From Sisyra terminalis (Eukaryota; Arthropoda; Insecta; Neuroptera; Sisyridae): DNA of 64,000 nt. Below are positions 24,801 to 35,449 of this stretch, one piece after another. The first letter of the stretch is position 1, and each line of letters opens with the position of its first letter. The stretch spans positions 32,798,001 to 32,862,000 of the forward strand of contig OY292278.1 in assembly GCA_958496175.1 (NCBI GenBank), in the 5' to 3' direction. The notes beneath the pieces were generated by a model. That model was not told the origin of the DNA. It worked only from the letters and a program-made list of their open reading frames with translations, and ran no database searches. The translations under genes and the position numbers were made by a program.

Positions 24801-25560
24801 TTACAACACTACAATAGTTCACCCTTAATAAAATTATCATAGCAATATGAACCACGAAAGATTTCGAAGACTGAAAACAATTTACTGTTCAAATTTAAGG
24901 AGGACAAATGAGACAAAAAAGGTTCATCGTTAAAAATGTACAGTTATAAAATTAAAACTAAATTTGCAGTGTTTCTTTTAAGAATAATTAAAATCTAGAT
25001 GGCGCACTGAATATTTTTAATTTTAATTTATTACCAGGATGTAATACATACATATTTACATACAAAATTTTATACATAAATATGCACCTATAGAGATGAA
25101 GCAAATCATCTGTGTATAGGCCCGGTATAATAGGTTCATTACGAAATAAAGTATACATTTAATAGACGCTCATCCTAATAACATTTTTACAACAATATTT
25201 ACAATTGAAATAAATCATAATAAATATAATTAGACAATCAAAATAAAATAAAAATAAAATCACCGTACAATTCGTATTAATATTGAACTTTTTTTTTTTA
25301 AATTTAATTTGACACAACAGCCATCAGTCACCCTTTCAATTTCCTTCTTATTATTTTGTTCATATAAGGAAGTGTATACTTTATAAATTTGGGTATTTTT
25401 AAATTTAAGAAGTATGGTAAGGCATTTATAAAACTAACTTTCTATGCAATTCAACCACATGTTAAAATTGTTGAATTATTCTACAAAAATCAAAGTTTTG
25501 GGAAAAGTGTTTTTAAGGTTTACATAATCGTCCATCTGTAAGCACTATTGCGTCGGCTTA
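24800..25560. other. AT-rich stretch; A/T-rich tail-like tract near 25.24 kb
   Basis: No gene. A tract of AAAATAAAAT-type repeats at about 25238-25262 could be the tail of an old retroelement, but no coding or tRNA-like part was found beside it. Confidence 0.4.
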
Positions 25561-25734
25561 AAGTGTTAACCAGGTAAGTCTATTTTAACAGTTTTCACTG
25601 GGGAACGAGAACAGTGAATGTTAACAACAAAAGTTAGTACAGACCGCTGATTTTTATTTCATTGTATGTTGAGGTTCCTAAATTTAAAGTAATTTATTAG
25701 CTTGCCATTCGATAGAATTTACTATTCTCTTTCA

Positions 25735-26881
25735 AATGGAACCAAACAAAAGTTATTAAAAATAGTCGTACTAGATTAACACTTTAGGCCGACGATTGAT
25801 CGAATTATTAAATCATTTCAAGAGTTCGGTTTGGTTGAAGATCCTGAAAAATGCAATCGTAACGGTCGTTCACAAGAAAATATTGATTTGGTTCGTGAAA
25901 GTGTTGCTGAAGACCCTGAAGTGTCCATTAGACGACGTTCACAACTAGTTGGACTTAGTGTATCAAAAAGTGGCATATTTTTTACAAGGATTTAAATCTG
26001 AAGGCATATAAGGTACAAATCATACAGGAACTAAAGCCATTAGATCATATAAAGCGTCATTTATCAGTCGATTTCATTAATTGAAAATCAACTAATTTTT
26101 CTTAAAAATTCTTGTTTTCTGATGAAGTAAGTTTTGCACTTGATAAATATCTTAATAGACCAAATTGCCGAATCTGAGGTGAGAATAATATATGAATTAT
26201 TATCCATGAGGAACCTATGCATCCTAAACGAGTCACTGTTTGGGGTGCATTATGATTAGATGGTGTAGGGGATCTTATTTCTTTAAAAATGCTGCTGTTG
26301 AAGCTGTAACTATCAATGCTTACCAATATCGCCGGAGAAAACTGAATTTTTGTGGCCTGAATTTGAACGAATATTAATCTAGAGGACATATGGTTTCAAC
26401 AGGATGGCGCCAAACCTCATTTTACTGATGGAACCATCATTTTGTTGCGTACCAAATTTTATGGACGTGTTATCACAAGAAAAGACGATGTAAATTGATC
26501 ATAAAGATCATGTGATTTATCAGCGTTGTATTATTTTCTTTAGGGTTATATGAAAAGCCAGGTCTGTAAGAATAATCAACAGTCGATTCCTGAACTAAAG
26601 GATGAAATTTTATGTTATTGGTGAAATGGACCCTCAATTATGTTAACATGTTATTGAAAATTTTAACAAAAGAGTGGACGAGTCTACTAATGGCCGATTG
26701 GTCAAGGTAATCGCTCCAAAACTGGAAGGTTTTGGGTTCGATTCTCGTATCGAGAAAATTTTCGGGATAAAGACCTTAATAGTTATAAAGCGACGGTAAA
26801 TAGCGATTTAAAATAACAGAATGGACGTCTGTGAAACTGCAAGAGGAGGCCATTTAATAGATATTATTTTTCGTGTTTAGG
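25735..26881 (+). pseudogene. Mariner-family transposase pseudogene, split by a SINE
   Basis: A decayed DDE transposase of the Tc1/mariner superfamily. Readable blocks in order are RIIKSFQEFG (helix-turn-helix linker, about 25797), ENIDLVRESVAEDPEVSIRR (about 25878-25938), a degraded catalytic part with FGVHYD-type text near 26240, WPEFERI (about 26352), QQDGA-like text (GTTTCAACAGGATGGCG near 26392) and NFNKRVD (about 26660). The C-terminus RGGHLIDIIFRV ends with a stop at 26879-26881. Many stops and frameshifts are present. A SINE (26681-26817) sits between the codons for RVD and the following VC. The length is close to an intact 340-350 residue transposase. The original initiator is probably the ATG at 25736. 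Terminal repeats were not identified. Confidence 0.8.
26681..26817 (+). mobile_element. tRNA-derived SINE inserted in the mariner pseudogene
   Basis: Carries TGGCCGATTGGTCAAGG (A-box region), GGGTTCGATTC (B box), CGTATCGAG and the 3' tail TTATAAAGCGACGGTAAATA. It is flanked by AGAGTGGACG (26671-26680) and AGAATGGACG (26818-26827), a target-site duplication of about 10 bp. Removing the insert restores a continuous mariner reading frame across the junction, which confirms the boundaries. Confidence 0.85.
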
Positions 26882-27040
26882 TGTCATAATTGATGCTTTA
26901 ATTACTAAAAAAAAGTTTTTGAAGATGAATAGAAGTTAAATGTTTTACTTTTTCATAAAAAAACGCGCATTTTGAAACATTTTTCAAATTTAATAGTAAG
27001 AAAATATTTTGATACTCCAAAGATAAGGAAAATATCTTTC

Positions 27041-27062
27041 ATATATATATATATATATATAT
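27041..27062. repeat. (AT)n microsatellite
   Basis: About eleven AT units in a row. Confidence 0.9.
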
Positions 27063-28586
27063 TTTGTGAAAAAATCATAAATTAGATTAGGCATATTTAC
27101 GGTTGGTGCTATCTAAAATTATCTGAATAATCTTGATATTCGTTGGACAAAAAAGTATAATTCTGTCAAATATTGCTGATTAACAAAGAATTGTGAGCAT
27201 CTAGCACGTGGCATCTTGGAACATAATCAAGAATTTATTTCTACGAAATGCGAAAATTTTATCCATTATTATCTGCCGATCTAATCGCAAGACAAAAAAG
27301 CGTTTCTTGTTTCTTTTGAAAAAAGACCTTATCATACCCATATCAACTCAACTGCTGATTGAAAATTCAATGTTAAAAAAGAAAAATACCCCAAGAACTA
27401 TCGTAATATGAATATTCAAATTTCATTGTTTGGTTCTTTTTGAAAGTTAATAACTAAATCGAATCGATAATTTATTGATTTTTATAAAATTTCACTATTG
27501 TTATCCTATTAATTTTATCTGTATATTATTTCACGGTTCCGACTCGTTTATTTCGATAGAGCACGAATCCCAGTTTATGAATTGCAAAGAATTACAATAT
27601 CTCAGCTGAATATTCTGCTTAATCTTTCCAACTCTTTATCGCACTTCCATTATGAATATTCACCTAACTCAAACAGAAATTATCTCAAATTTAATGAGAG
27701 TAACTGATATCACGGAGAAATATTGTTGTACAAAAAATATATTTTGTATTAATGTGGCTATTAAAATCAACTCGTATTCTCGTACGTGCCTAATGAAAAA
27801 ATATTGCGAATAAATAATTATGGTTTTTCTTTGCGATTGAAAGATTTTACAAACATTATATCTGACTTAAACATAATTCAGTTGAAAACAAAATTGATTA
27901 GCATTGGTTTTCTTTTTGAGTTACATGATACTTCAATAAAGATATACAAAGTAAAAATAAAAACAAAGATAAAAATTATTTGTTGATAAACTAACAAGAA
28001 TTACGAAAGATTAGTCTTTCGTAAAGAAAGCAAACTTTTAATGATCAATTGATCAATCTATAAAGTACTTGCAATTAAAAAAAATGCAACCATAGAAAAT
28101 TAAAACACTAATAATTCGACTAGAAATTACTTTGGGATTTCCTAATGTATACATGGCCTTATTGGATTCTAATAACTTAAGACATGCCCAATAAAGGAAC
28201 CCAAACTACAGTTCAATTAATTTTCTCAATTTGGTTAGATGTGGACTTAACTAGGAAAACCCAATGTGAAAAGAAGAAGCGTTGGTTAGTTTTTACTGAT
28301 TCGGTTTTGTGTGGAACTTATATAGGAAAATTCATCGTGGAACTAGAAAATTGTTTTTAGTTTTTGCCCATGGAATTACCAGTTGAGATCTAACTGGGAA
28401 GATTTTTGGACCGAACAAAACAACTAAGTGAGTATGGTGGCTATAGGAAATTGAATTGAGATCCATTAAAATTTTCTTGAAAATTTTTAGTCGAGTAACG
28501 ACTCGTTGTAAATTGGTATAAATTACCAAGTGTGCCATATACAATAAAAAAGCACTAAAAAAATGTGAGATTGATCAATTAGATAT
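27063..28586. other. AT-rich stretch without gene; loose repeats at 28.13-28.50 kb
   Basis: No gene. Near 28244-28350 the phrases GTGGACTTAACTAGGAAAAC, GTGGAACTTATATAGGAAAA and GTGGAACTAGAAAA look like loosely related repeats. CCAGTTGAGATCTAACTGG is a small palindrome at about 28379. Confidence 0.4.
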
Positions 28587-28645
28587 AAAAATCGGCCAAG
28601 TACGTATCAGACCATGCACAATAGAGTTCGGTAATAAGGGAAACC
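28587..28645 (+). repeat. Fragment resembling a common insect interspersed repeat
   Basis: ATCGGCCAAGTACGTATCAG followed by ACCATGCACAATAGAGTTCG resembles a widespread insect repeat of the form TCGGCCAAGTGCG...GTTCCGTA, as I remember it. No edges or coding content are visible. The match is from memory and was not verified. Confidence 0.3.
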
Positions 28646-28649
28646 GTTT

Positions 28650-29966
28650 GCTGAATGCATGCTTTTGTTTCTTAGTAGGTTTAAGTTACATTGTTCATAA
28701 AAGCTTTTTTCTGGTACTTCTAGCACAAAATTTTAATAATAAGGTTATTAATTTAATACTTTACTAAGCTCAAAAGAAAAGTTTCAAAACGGAAAACGTT
28801 TCATATCCCTAAACTCCATAATGGATCTTATTCAAACCAATTTCCTCTACAAGTATGTGTTATGTTCTTCCACTTTACCAATTTTTCAATTTTAAGGTGA
28901 AAACTTACAAAGAATACGGTATTAAAAAACAAAGATTTTTTTTTTGGAAAAAAAGTTTAAAGTATAATAATAAATTGAGTTTTCCTACAGCAAATATTAC
29001 ACGGTTAGTGGATAACAATTTTAAGTTCTTTAACAGTAGGATTCTAAATTATGAAAGCATTTCCTTAAAATTGTCTTTTCTGGAAATATCTTAGACCAGC
29101 TATTTTCCCAAACAAATTCATTAAAACAATTCATTCCATCACTTATATTTCAAATGCTTTTATGGAAAAAAAATATATAATTTAATAAACAGACACTTAT
29201 TAGTAGAAAATGCCTTATTATTTGCCGGTTGTGGAGTTACTAGTTAAGGAGTTACTAGTTATAAATTCGATTATTCGAACAGGAGGAAACAGAATTGAAT
29301 TAAAATTTAAACTTAAGTCTCCAATTTTGAATTTTCCTGATAAGAAAATTAGATGAAATTTTTCGTCACTAGATAAGAAAATGACTAACACACGTTTCAG
29401 TTATAAAACGAAATTTTTGAATTGTTTTAGAGTTTTATTAAATTATAATACTTATAACAATACTGCTCAAATCTAAAAATACTTTATTGATTAAATAAAA
29501 TATTTAATACAATTAAAAACAAAACCATGAGTCCTGAATGAAACTTTGTAACTTAGTTTGTCAAACAATTTAAGTGCTTTAATTTAATTGCTTTAAATTA
29601 AATATAATGTATTTTCGTTTAGTACGTAACATTTTCAGTTATCAATTTTCACGTATACATTTTTGATTCCTAAATTGTATTTTTCCTTAACTTTCTAATA
29701 GATATAGTCTTTTTCTTTATAGATATAGTTTTTTTTTTCTTATATGATTGTAAACATTTTTTACTACGCTCAAGAAAAATGTCAAGCTTAGTTTATAGTT
29801 TTGATAAAGCAAAATAAATATACAACTATAGTTTTAAGAATTTCCTAGATTTTTTAAGTTGGTGATAAGGTATATATTTTTTTGTTCTCCTATAATTCTG
29901 ACGCGAAATGGAGTCAAAGAAAAAAATAAACACACGTCTTTAAAATAACATCTAATAGTATCTTTT

Positions 29967-29968
<2 letters not shown>
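28650..29968. other. AT-rich stretch without gene
   Basis: Only short AT-rich frames (28855-29094) without family features. Confidence 0.45.

Positions 29969-30007
<39 letters not shown>
29969..30007. repeat. (AT)n microsatellite
   Basis: About nineteen AT units in a row. It is followed at about 30045-30082 by an AT-rich palindromic patch with two GAATATTC words. Confidence 0.9.
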
Positions 30008-30009
<2 letters not shown>

Positions 30010-30010
<1 letters not shown>

Positions 30011-30477
30011 ATTAGAGATGCTACGAATAGTGATTTCTGTGAATGCCGAATATTCCATAATCCATAATATTCCGAATATTCGCCAAAATAAGCGAGCATT
30101 TTTTAGATACAGGTGACCCGGGGAAACATACCAAAAATACCTGAGAAAAGAAAAGACTGTGGTTGAAGACTTTCATTGAAAATTATAGTTTTTCTATTGA
30201 TTAAGCTTATGGTTGCTTAAAAATGCGTTGGAGAGTTATAAGAATAAGGGTGATTTCCCTATGATAATAAATGAACGCTGGTTTTTCTACACTTAGTAAA
30301 AAAAATATCAAAAAACGTTAAAATATGCAATAGTTTCAGTAACTGTTTTGAACAAGTTGTTACAGAAAAATGGTCTGAAGAAAAATTCCAAATGATATTA
30401 ATTTTATATCATTATTGTGATGTCGAATATCTGATATCGAGAAAAGTTCTTTTTTTTTTCTAACATTGTTGCCTGAA
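30010..30477. other. AT-rich stretch without gene
   Basis: Contains GTGACCCGGGGAAACATACC near 30111, which may be the edge of an old repeat, since a CGGGGAACCGGGG-type end lies near 33.5 kb in reverse. Otherwise featureless. Confidence 0.35.
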
Positions 30478-31671
30478 CCACTTGTTACCCTATACCGATC
30501 AGTCAACAAATTTTAAAGCTAAAATTTTCCAAAATTGATTTTTGCCCATCGACGGAAAATTGGTCGTAGAAGTTTGTGAAAGAAACCATTTTGTTTGTGA
30601 TAAAATAGTTTAGTAATTATTAATTAATTACGAAAAATTAAATGCTTAGTCATTGATATAGTAAAATGTTAAGATAATAGTGTTTTAGTACCAATAAACA
30701 AAAATGCAGGAAAATTTAGAAAACTGTTACTTAGTAATAAAACAAAAGAAAAATTTAAGAAAATGTAACAGAGTTGTTTATATTCAAAAAATTTTTGTGG
30801 GAAAAGTTGATTTTAACGATAAATTGGTTGTGTCCATAATTTACATAATATTATTTATTTTTAGTAGGATAGTGGACATGAAAGGATGTATATGGATCTT
30901 CATATCCTTTCATGTCCACTATCCTACTAAAAATAAATAATATAATGTTGATTTTAACAAACGATGAAAACGTATGTGTGAAAACCGTATTCATTTCTGT
31001 TTTGATTTTTGGCAGATTGGAAAATTGACTAAATTGAAAAATGTGGAAAATATTTTTCGTATCCTAAGTACCACTTAGTGTTTCTTCAGGTATTTATATC
31101 CAAAACTTTATTGTGGGAAAAATTGTTTTTCACAAACGAAAAAAATGTATGTGTGAAAAGCATGTTCAATTGTGTCTCAATTTTTGTTAATTTGGAGGAG
31201 TTTACTGGGTCGAAAAGTGAGGAAAACTTTTTTCAAGGTTTTCACACTTTTCATTTGAAAAGCGTGTTTACTTATGTTTCGATTTTTGTTGTTTTGGAAA
31301 ATTTCGTACAAATATAGTGTAAGGAAAAAAAATGATTCCATAAAAGCTTCTTTTTCTCTATTTGGTTGGGAGGGGGAAGGTTCTGTTAAATTTTCCTGTC
31401 TGTTTTATTATTAAACAATAGTTTTCTAAATTTTTCTGTATTTTTGTTATTATGTATCGTAAAAAACCCTACTTTGTTAACATTTTACCAGATCAATGAC
31501 TAAACAATTAATTTTTCGTAATTAATTAATAACTACTAAACTATATTTGTTACAACCAAAACGGTTTCTTTCACAAGCCTCAACGAACGTTTCCCATCGA
31601 TTGAAAAAAAATTTGGGAAATTGAAACTTTTTAAAATTTTGTTGGCTAATCGGTATAAGGTCCACTTGTGG
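30478..31671. repeat. Foldback structure: 295-bp imperfect inverted repeats around tandem repeats
   Basis: The left arm (about 30478-30775) is the imperfect reverse complement of the right arm (about 31377-31671), about 75 percent by eye. Landmarks present in both are TATACCGAT, GTGAAAGAAACC, ATTAATTAATTACGAAAAAT, GTCATTGAT, GGAAAATTTA or AAAATTTAGAAAACT. The centre holds two or more degenerate tandem units, each with GTGGGAAAA, ACGTATGTGTGAAAA or similar, and a TTTTTGGCAG or TTTTGTTAATTTGG part. A perfect hairpin is embedded in the first unit. No transposase frame. Either a foldback transposon or two opposed copies of an unknown element. Confidence 0.6.
30848..30943. repeat. Perfect palindrome with 40-bp arms and 16-nt loop
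   Basis: Arms 30848-30887 and 30904-30943 are exact reverse complements. The arm includes TAGTAGGATAGTGGACATGA. The palindrome lies between two copies of GTTGATTTTAAC (30806-30817 and 30947-30958), which look like a 12-bp duplication flanking an inserted segment of about 130 bp. Perfect arms in a decayed neighbourhood indicate a recent event or active correction. Confidence 0.9.
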
Positions 31672-31679
31672 TATCTGTG

Positions 31680-32145
31680 GAATTAGGCGCAATAAACTTG
31701 TGGTACGTGCGTATCTCTGCTAATTTTTTCTTGAATTCCATTTATTTGGAAGTACTGATTTAAGGCGTGAAAAGTGAATTTTCGAAGGTTAATTTACCAA
31801 AAAAAAAAAAATCATTCAAAAAATGCATTGTTGGTGCATGTTAATTTGCCAATGAAGATGGTTTTTTTTTTATTTGTATAATAAATATTAATAACTTTTT
31901 ATCACATAAATGACTATGAACTTAAATCAATCAGTTAAATTCATTTAACGTTAATTCGAAGATAAAAGGGATATTAAATTTCTTAATTACTTTTTAATTA
32001 CATTTCTCAGTGTATCTAAATGTATCGTTAAGAGCTGTCTATAAAAACGGCCCTGAAGGTGAATTAACTGACTACTGGTCCATATAATTTAATGAGAAAG
32101 TGTTGTTGAGTGAAATTAATAATCACTATAATCATTTATATTTAC
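31680..32145. other. AT-rich stretch without gene
   Basis: Nothing recognisable. Confidence 0.5.
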
Positions 32146-32149
32146 ATAA

Positions 32150-32900
32150 TCAGCATCCCAAATGAATACAATGAGCCGGCATATCGAGAAGCAAAGTTTC
32201 TTACCTTATCCACAAACGGTTCGATTGACAACCCAAAGGTTTAATTCACAGTTGAAATCGGCGATTTCGCCCAGTAGAATAGAACCGAAATTAAACAAAT
32301 ACAGATTCGTTATAATGTTTTTATAAATGGTATAGACAAGTCGGTAAAACGTGCGCAAAGTGGCGTTAAGAACACACGATAATATGTATAAACGAAACTT
32401 GCGACTAAAGATAAAGGTAAGTTATCGACCGTTGAGTCGGTCGCTCGTTACCGATATCACTCATGATAGCGACAAAACAGAAACAGCACGAATATTCCAT
32501 TTTGAAAACGTTATCGCAACACGACTGTTCGCTTGCTTATCGTTCTCTGGCAGATTTCTTATCAAAAATACATAACAAAGCCATTGTAAATGTGTTTGTG
32601 TTTTATGCCTAGAATCCACTCAGTCCGTTCGTCCGGTCCGTGTGTCGTTGGGCCACTTTTCATTCGCGAACTGTCACCAATCTATCAACGTTTATGCCAT
32701 TTACCTAATAAATATCAAGAAAATGTATAAGTCATAGTAAAATATGCAGATAAACGCTTTTCGCTCGACTTTAGTTAATTGGCACACACTACAAACTAAA
32801 CGATAACGGTAACGATTTTTCTGACTCATTCGATTTCAATTCTGAATCAGCCACGAACTGATTACCTCTGACTCGCAATAAAAAAATTCTGCATATTTTA
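32150..32900. other. GC-richer non-coding island 5
   Basis: Repeat-free mixed-composition block. Contains GTTACCGATATCACTCATGA near 32448, repeated CGATAACGGTAACG words near 32801, and TCCGTTCGTCCGGTCCG near 32624. The open frame 32351-32575 (74 codons) has no recognisable domain. Candidate regulatory or conserved block. Confidence 0.4.
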
Positions 32901-32904
32901 ATTA

Positions 32905-33175
32905 AAATTGACGAAGAAGATAAACTCAATGAATCACACTACATATATTCATACCAAAGTTTTAATAAAGCGCCAAGAGGCATACAGCTTAACACCAAAG
33001 ATCACAAACTTTTTTAAACCTAAAAGCTCATTCAAGGATATCAAGCGCGCAACTGAAAATTTTTGTTTTTCCAGATAAATTCCCTGTTGAAAATTGGTCA
33101 CAAAATGTGAATAAAGTTAAACTACGCCTATATTTTTTAATCTTGCTCCCAGCAGGGGGCATCATGGTGCCTATA
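32905..33175. other. AT-rich stretch without gene
   Basis: Nothing recognisable up to the R2 repeat. Confidence 0.4.
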
Positions 33176-33179
33176 GTGT

Positions 33180-33256
33180 TAGCGACCACCGATTTTTATG
33201 AAACATTTTTTAAGCCATTACTCAAAAATATTTTTGCGTAAATCGATATCATTTTG
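33180..33256 (-). repeat. Dispersed repeat R2, copy 2 of 2
   Basis: The reverse complement of this stretch matches 11961-12018 over ATCGATTTACGCAAAAATAT and TGAGTAATGG. About 260 bp to the right, CCCCGGTTCCCCGACCGCTG (33496-33515) could be the other end of the same element. The word GTGTTAG occurs at both outer sides, so an element of about 340 bp is possible but not proven. Confidence 0.45.
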
Positions 33257-33656
33257 AAAAAAAAAATAATCAATTGAATTAATAAGCATGGAATATAAAA
33301 ATTTTATGTACAAAACAAGCAAAATTTGGAGCAAACAAAAATTAATTGAAAACTTTCCCTTTAAGTTTTGGAGAGTTGATGTTGTTTCATGTTTGATACA
33401 ATCATTTTAAAGTTGAGGCTTTTTGATGTAAGTGCAATTTGAATACAGTACTATGCCCGAAAATTTCAATTTTTACCCTATTCGAGATAATTTACCCCGG
33501 TTCCCCGACCGCTGTGTTAGATATTCAATACTGGTGTAAATTGGATGAATATGATATGAGAATCACATACCAAGAAGTACTGATAATATGAGAACAAACG
33601 TAATGTTAAATTTTCGTTGACAAAATGATAAAAAAGTGTAGAGGGCATTAGTGTTA

Positions 33657-33882
33657 TACCGCTTCTCCAATTTTTTCACATCACGGTCCCCTAAATCAGA
33701 AGAAAAAAGGCAAGAATTTCATCCGAAAAATTTTAATAAAATTCAACTAATTTGAATTAGCCATCGTCCCTCTGATCACGTGTTAATAATTATTTTATTA
33801 TAAAACTGAAATATTTCGCGGCTTCTTTGTGAAAGCTTCAGGGCTCTCTAAGGTGTCGCACCCCCCAGTTTGAGAAGCACTG
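33657..33882. mobile_element. Short hAT-type non-autonomous element, decayed
   Basis: The right end read inward is CAGTGCTTCTCAAACTGGGG, a typical hAT terminus. The left end TACCGCTTCTCCAATTTTTT is its degraded partner. The body is non-coding and includes CACGGTCCCC and GGTGTCGCACCCCCC near the ends. No convincing target duplication remains. Confidence 0.6.
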
Positions 33883-33889
33883 ATACATA

Positions 33890-34910
33890 ATACTGAATTC
33901 GAATGACGGTGCTGAAAAATATTTTCATATATTGCATAAGAATTTAAAGTTTTTTAGAAAATGAAATTTGTTTTTCGATAACATTCATTTTTATTGTGAA
34001 AAAAAATATAACGGAATAGCTACAAATTTCAATTTGAAGTAATAACAACTCTTTTGTCTTGGCGTAGGAAAATTGAGTCCAAAAGTGTAGACCAGTAAGA
34101 ATCAACGGTACAAGTATGTAAAAGCCAACAGAAGACTAGAGCGTTCAAGACTCCTTGGGGCATCCCTTGTAGAATCATCATGACATTTTTACCATGATCA
34201 TCGCCAATTTTCAACGTTGAGATGGCACAAGAAGAAGAAGAAGAATAACAGAAAAAAATAAAAGTAGTGAAGAATAGCGGACAACTAATAACAAATTCGG
34301 AACTTTCGGTACCTTATCAACGTTGGTACCGCTAGTGACCCAAATATTAACCAAAATTTAGAAATTATGAGACTAAAATAATTCCTTGAAAACGCGAAAA
34401 CTGAGAAATTTCAAGTAAAAACTTACCATAAGTTTTTACTTGAAATTTATAAGAGCAGGTCATTTAAAAAATATATAAAGCTTATTAAAAGAAAAATCAA
34501 AATTACTTTTGTAGATATTAAAACAATACTGTGAAAAATAAAAAAAATAATTTTTATCTTACATAAACTTTGAATTGAAAACTAGGCATAGACTTTATAG
34601 GCCACACCAAGTTTTGAGCTTTGACAAAGGAATACACGCATGTGGCAGCAATGCCGTGGGGGTCATTTTCTCAATATGCTATTTCATACATTACCCTAGC
34701 CTATTTACTAAATGTTGCAATAAAAAAAAAGTTAATTGAAAAAATAATCATATTTTCTACTTGTGTGTAAACAAGAAAGCAGTTTTTTTTACAGAAAAAT
34801 AAGTTTTCATTACTTTTATATGAAAATACTTATTTTATCAAAATATTTCTTTGTATTATCATTATATTTTTGCCATCTTTCTAACAATTTGTGGATACTA
34901 TGCTAAAAAA
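33890..34910. other. AT-rich stretch with a small (GAA)n tract
   Basis: No gene. GAA repeated five times lies at 34231-34245. ACTTACCATAAGTTTTTACT near 34421 is a small palindrome. Confidence 0.45.
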
Positions 34911-34912
34911 TT

Positions 34913-35440
34913 AGTTCATCTTTTGAACAAAACCCGTCATTGATTCATTTTTGTAGATCTTCGTAAGATATGAAATACTGCCCAGTAAGTACGTAACCCA
35001 TCGCCGCAAATAAGTAATAATCGGATAGAGCCAAATCTGGGGAAAAGCAGCATGCGAAAGTATTTCCAAGTTGAATGCCTCAATCATATTCTTCACTCAT
35101 TTTTCTGGGTGAGTAAAGGAATTATCATGCAGCAAGATCACTTTGTATTGCCTATTATTAAGTTCTGGACGTTTTTTGTGCTAAAGCTTAGTTGCTTATC
35201 TACTAACGTAAGTCGTTGTTGCGTTTGCCTTCAAAATTTTTCGGTGGTCTTTCATGTTCTTCATTCTCCACATCAATATTGCCATTTTCAATTTTTTAAA
35301 ACCACTTTAACACAGATATTTCCTAAGAGCATGCTCAACGTAAGCTTCGACAAGCATCCAAAGCGATTTAGTAGTTTTTGTTTAAATGGTAATAGAAATA
35401 CTACGCTGTCTGTTAATCGCACTGTTTAGGCACAAAGCTT
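34913..35440 (-). pseudogene. Mariner transposase pseudogene with internal deletion
   Basis: Read on the minus strand. The N-terminal DNA-binding part is represented by AYVEHALRKYL and, after a stop, IENGNIDVENEEHERPPKNF, as in mellifera/irritans-type mariners. This joins KKRPELNNRQYKVILLHDN (second catalytic Asp region) and NMIEAFNLEILSHAAF, then a frameshifted stretch equivalent to the SPDLAPSDYYLF region and a TSYEDV-type tail (ISYLTKIYKN). The central part with the first catalytic Asp is missing, so the remnant is about 530 bp where an intact copy is about 1.3 kb. The deletion junction is near 35190-35230. Several in-frame stops. Terminal repeats were not recognised. Confidence 0.7.
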
Positions 35441-35449
35441 AATATGTTG

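Noticed and set aside
30045..30082. Heat-shock elements from two GAATATTC words
   Set aside because: The spacing between units does not keep the alternating 5-bp phase needed for a heat-shock element, and the patch is simple AT-rich palindrome beside an (AT)n tract.
30848..30943. Long hairpin as a microRNA precursor
   Set aside because: Perfect 40-bp pairing with flanking direct duplication and a repeat context fits an inserted palindrome better than a microRNA, which normally has mismatches.
33180..33520. Complete R2 element with a GTGTTAG target duplication
   Set aside because: The two ends do not form a convincing inverted repeat, so only the R2 match itself is reported with confidence.
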